DNA of 64,000 bases from Paraburkholderia phytofirmans OLGA172. Its GTDB lineage: Bacteria > Pseudomonadota > Gammaproteobacteria > Burkholderiales > Burkholderiaceae. Below are positions 63,000 through 64,000 of this stretch, piece by piece. The position numbers were made by a program, and so were the translations under genes. The first letter of the stretch is position 1. Every line of letters starts with the position of its first letter. The DNA lies in assembly GCF_001634365.1 (NCBI RefSeq), contig NZ_CP014578.1, positions 3,472,001 to 3,536,000 of the forward strand, read 5' to 3'. The notes under the pieces were generated by a model. It ran no database searches and was not told the origin of the DNA. It saw only the letters and a program-made list of their open reading frames with translations.

Positions 63000-63129
63000 C
63001 GTCCGTCCGTCCGTCCGTCCGTCCGTCCGTCCGTCCGTCCGTCCGTCCGTCCGTCCGTCCGTCCGTCTCGTCTCGTCTCGTCTCGTCCGTCTCGTCCGTC
63101 TCGTCCGTCTCGTCCGTCTCGTCCGTCTC
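62997..63129. repeat. Compound microsatellite (GTCC)17 (GTCTC)4 (GTCCGTCTC)5
   Basis: Seventeen perfect GTCC units (62997-63064) are followed by four GTCTC units (63065-63084) and five copies of a 9-bp composite GTCCGTCTC (63085-63129). The array runs to within 15 bp of the greB stop codon. Repeats this long and pure are rare in bacteria outside phase-variable loci. Confidence 0.97.
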
Positions 63130-63143
63130 GCTGGCGCATTGGC

Positions 63144-63713
63144 CTAGCCGTCGGTATCGGGCGGCGGATACTTGACGTCCAGTATGTCGATCGGCTGCGG
63201 GCCAGCCGGCGTGTACAAAGTCACCGTATCGCCGATTTTCGCCTTGAGCAGCGCCCGCGCGATCGGCGAGATCCAGCTCACGTGGCCGACATCCAGATCG
63301 ACCTCATCGACGCCGACAATCGTCAGGGTATGCGCCTCGCCGTCTTCCGTTGCATATTCGACGGTCGCGCCGAAGAAAACCTGATCGACGTTTTCCTGTT
63401 TGCTGCTGTCGACCACTTCGGCGATGTCGAGGCGCTTGGTCAGAAAGCGGATCCGCCGGTCGATTTCTCGCAGACGGCGTTTGCCATAGATGTAATCGCC
63501 GTTTTCCGAGCGATCGCCGTTCGAGGCCGCCCACGACACCAGCCTGACCACCTCCGGCCGCTCGATATCGATCAGATGCAGCAGTTCATCGCGCATTCGC
63601 CGGTAACCGGCGGGCGTAATGTAGTTTTTCGTACCCGGCGGGATTTCGGGCTGGGCGACGTCGAGGTCGTCGTCATTCTCTTCACTCGACTCTTTGACAA
63701 AGGCCTTGTTCAT
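63144..63713 (-). CDS. greB: Transcription elongation factor GreB
   Basis: 189 aa. GreB rescues backtracked RNA polymerase by stimulating transcript cleavage. It has the N-terminal coiled coil (YITPAGYRRMRDELLHL, then GDRSENGDYIYGKRRLREID with the conserved acidic tip residues) and a C-terminal FKBP-like domain (GHVSWISPIARALLKAKIGD). An extra acidic leader of ~20 residues (ESSEENDDDLD) precedes the core. A compound microsatellite begins 15 bp beyond its stop. Confidence 0.93.
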   Translation of the reverse strand: MNKAFVKESSEENDDDLDVAQPEIPPGTKNYITPAGYRRMRDELLHLIDIERPEVVRLVSWAASNGDRSENGDYIYGKRRLREIDRRIRFLTKRLDIAEVVDSSKQENVDQVFFGATVEYATEDGEAHTLTIVGVDEVDLDVGHVSWISPIARALLKAKIGDTVTLYTPAGPQPIDILDVKYPPPDTDG

Positions 63714-63792
63714 GATGGTCCGTTAACTGCAGCAAGCGACTTCCTATCAAGGGTACACGATCAGGGCAATGAGACAAATCGCAGTTACACGC

Positions 63793-63820
63793 TTCCTTTT
63801 TTCAAAACCTTTGCTATAAT
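63793..63820 (+). promoter_or_regulatory. Promoter of tRNA-Arg
   Basis: A perfect TATAAT (63815-63820) is followed by CTCGTTTCT, as at the tRNA-Thr gene. The -35 box is weak (TTCCTT, 63793-63798, 16-bp spacer). Confidence 0.65.
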
Positions 63821-63833
63821 CTCGTTTCTGCGT

Positions 63834-63910
63834 GCGGCTGTAGCTCAGTTGGATAGAGTACTTGGCTACGAACCAAGGGGTCGTGGGTTCGAATCCTGCC
63901 AGCCGCACCA
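63834..63910 (+). tRNA. tRNA-Arg (anticodon ACG)
   Basis: 77 nt with encoded CCA. The acceptor stem GCGGCTG pairs with CAGCCGC. The anticodon stem is CTTGG/CCAAG with loop CTACGAA, so the anticodon is ACG (read as ICG). The T arm has GGTTCGAATCC. Confidence 0.97.
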
Positions 63911-63919
63911 GTTATTCGA

Positions 63920-63949
63920 GGGCCTCCCTCCGGGGAGGCCCTATGTTTT
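63920..63949 (+). terminator. tRNA-Arg terminator
   Basis: Stem GGGCCTCC (63920-63927) with GGAGGCCC (63934-63941), followed by TATGTTTTA, a weak T-run. Confidence 0.7.
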
Positions 63950-64000
63950 ACCCCGGTTTCATCGCAGTATCACTGCAAGCGTCACCTGTTTAGCGTGCGG

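Noticed and set aside
62997..63129. Microsatellite considered as a CRISPR array
   Set aside because: Units of 4-9 bp without spacers; no cas genes.

Overview
The window is a high-GC chromosomal segment of a beta-proteobacterium, most likely Paraburkholderia or Burkholderia. The evidence for this is the very GC-rich codon use, the NAD-linked Fds-type formate dehydrogenase, the OmpC-like porin family, DUF2968, DUF2848 and DUF4136 genes, and gene neighbourhoods typical of the family. I see no complete insertion sequence, prophage, CRISPR array or rRNA operon.

Layout. Bases 1-5006 hold the fds operon (end of fdsG, then fdsB, fdsA, fdsD), which runs into a convergent FAD monooxygenase. An ArsR regulator and a CDF metal exporter form an operon on the minus strand (6696-8119) with a clear operator. 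A TPR/glycosyltransferase-like protein, an MHS-type carboxylate symporter, a GNAT acetyltransferase and several uncharacterised envelope proteins follow (8243-16683), then a Kef-type antiporter. Bases 18779-23144 hold a compact unit of DUF2848 protein, MFS permease, GntR regulator and amidase. dsbB follows, and then a purine-degradation cluster (24176-31930): xdhA, xdhB, xdhC, an adenine deaminase-like gene and guaD. Together these convert adenine, guanine and hypoxanthine to urate.

The dominant feature is a 17-gene, tightly overlapping minus-strand operon (32034-49798) for an aryl polyene (xanthomonadin/flexirubin-like) membrane pigment. It encodes a chain-length-factor-like protein, two acyltransferases, two acyl carrier proteins, an adenylating ligase fused to a dehydratase, a glycosyltransferase fused to an acyltransferase, an aromatic amino-acid ammonia-lyase, a thioesterase, a LolA-like carrier, an MMPL exporter, three ketosynthases, a second dehydratase, a ketoreductase and a flavin-dependent halogenase-like enzyme. 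The ammonia-lyase suggests a cinnamate-type starter unit. The last enzyme suggests halogenation or another oxidation of the aryl head.

From 50369 to the end lie a DUF4136 lipoprotein, pepN, a higBA toxin-antitoxin pair, fbp, tRNA-Thr(CGT), a decayed stretch with UvrA-like and LysR-like remnants, a 49-residue small protein, a secreted chorismate mutase, an exonuclease/GIY-YIG fusion, a cold-shock protein, a porin, greB and tRNA-Arg(ACG).

The most unusual signals are: (i) a roughly 50-bp palindromic repeat inserted in frame in fdsA and two or more times in the MMPL exporter; (ii) a well-formed candidate small RNA at 61181-61263 on the minus strand, upstream of the porin; (iii) a 52-bp element made of two facing IS-end-like sequences in the loop of a terminator (13950-14001); and (iv) a compound GTCC/GTCTC microsatellite grown onto an IS5-like transposase remnant beside greB.
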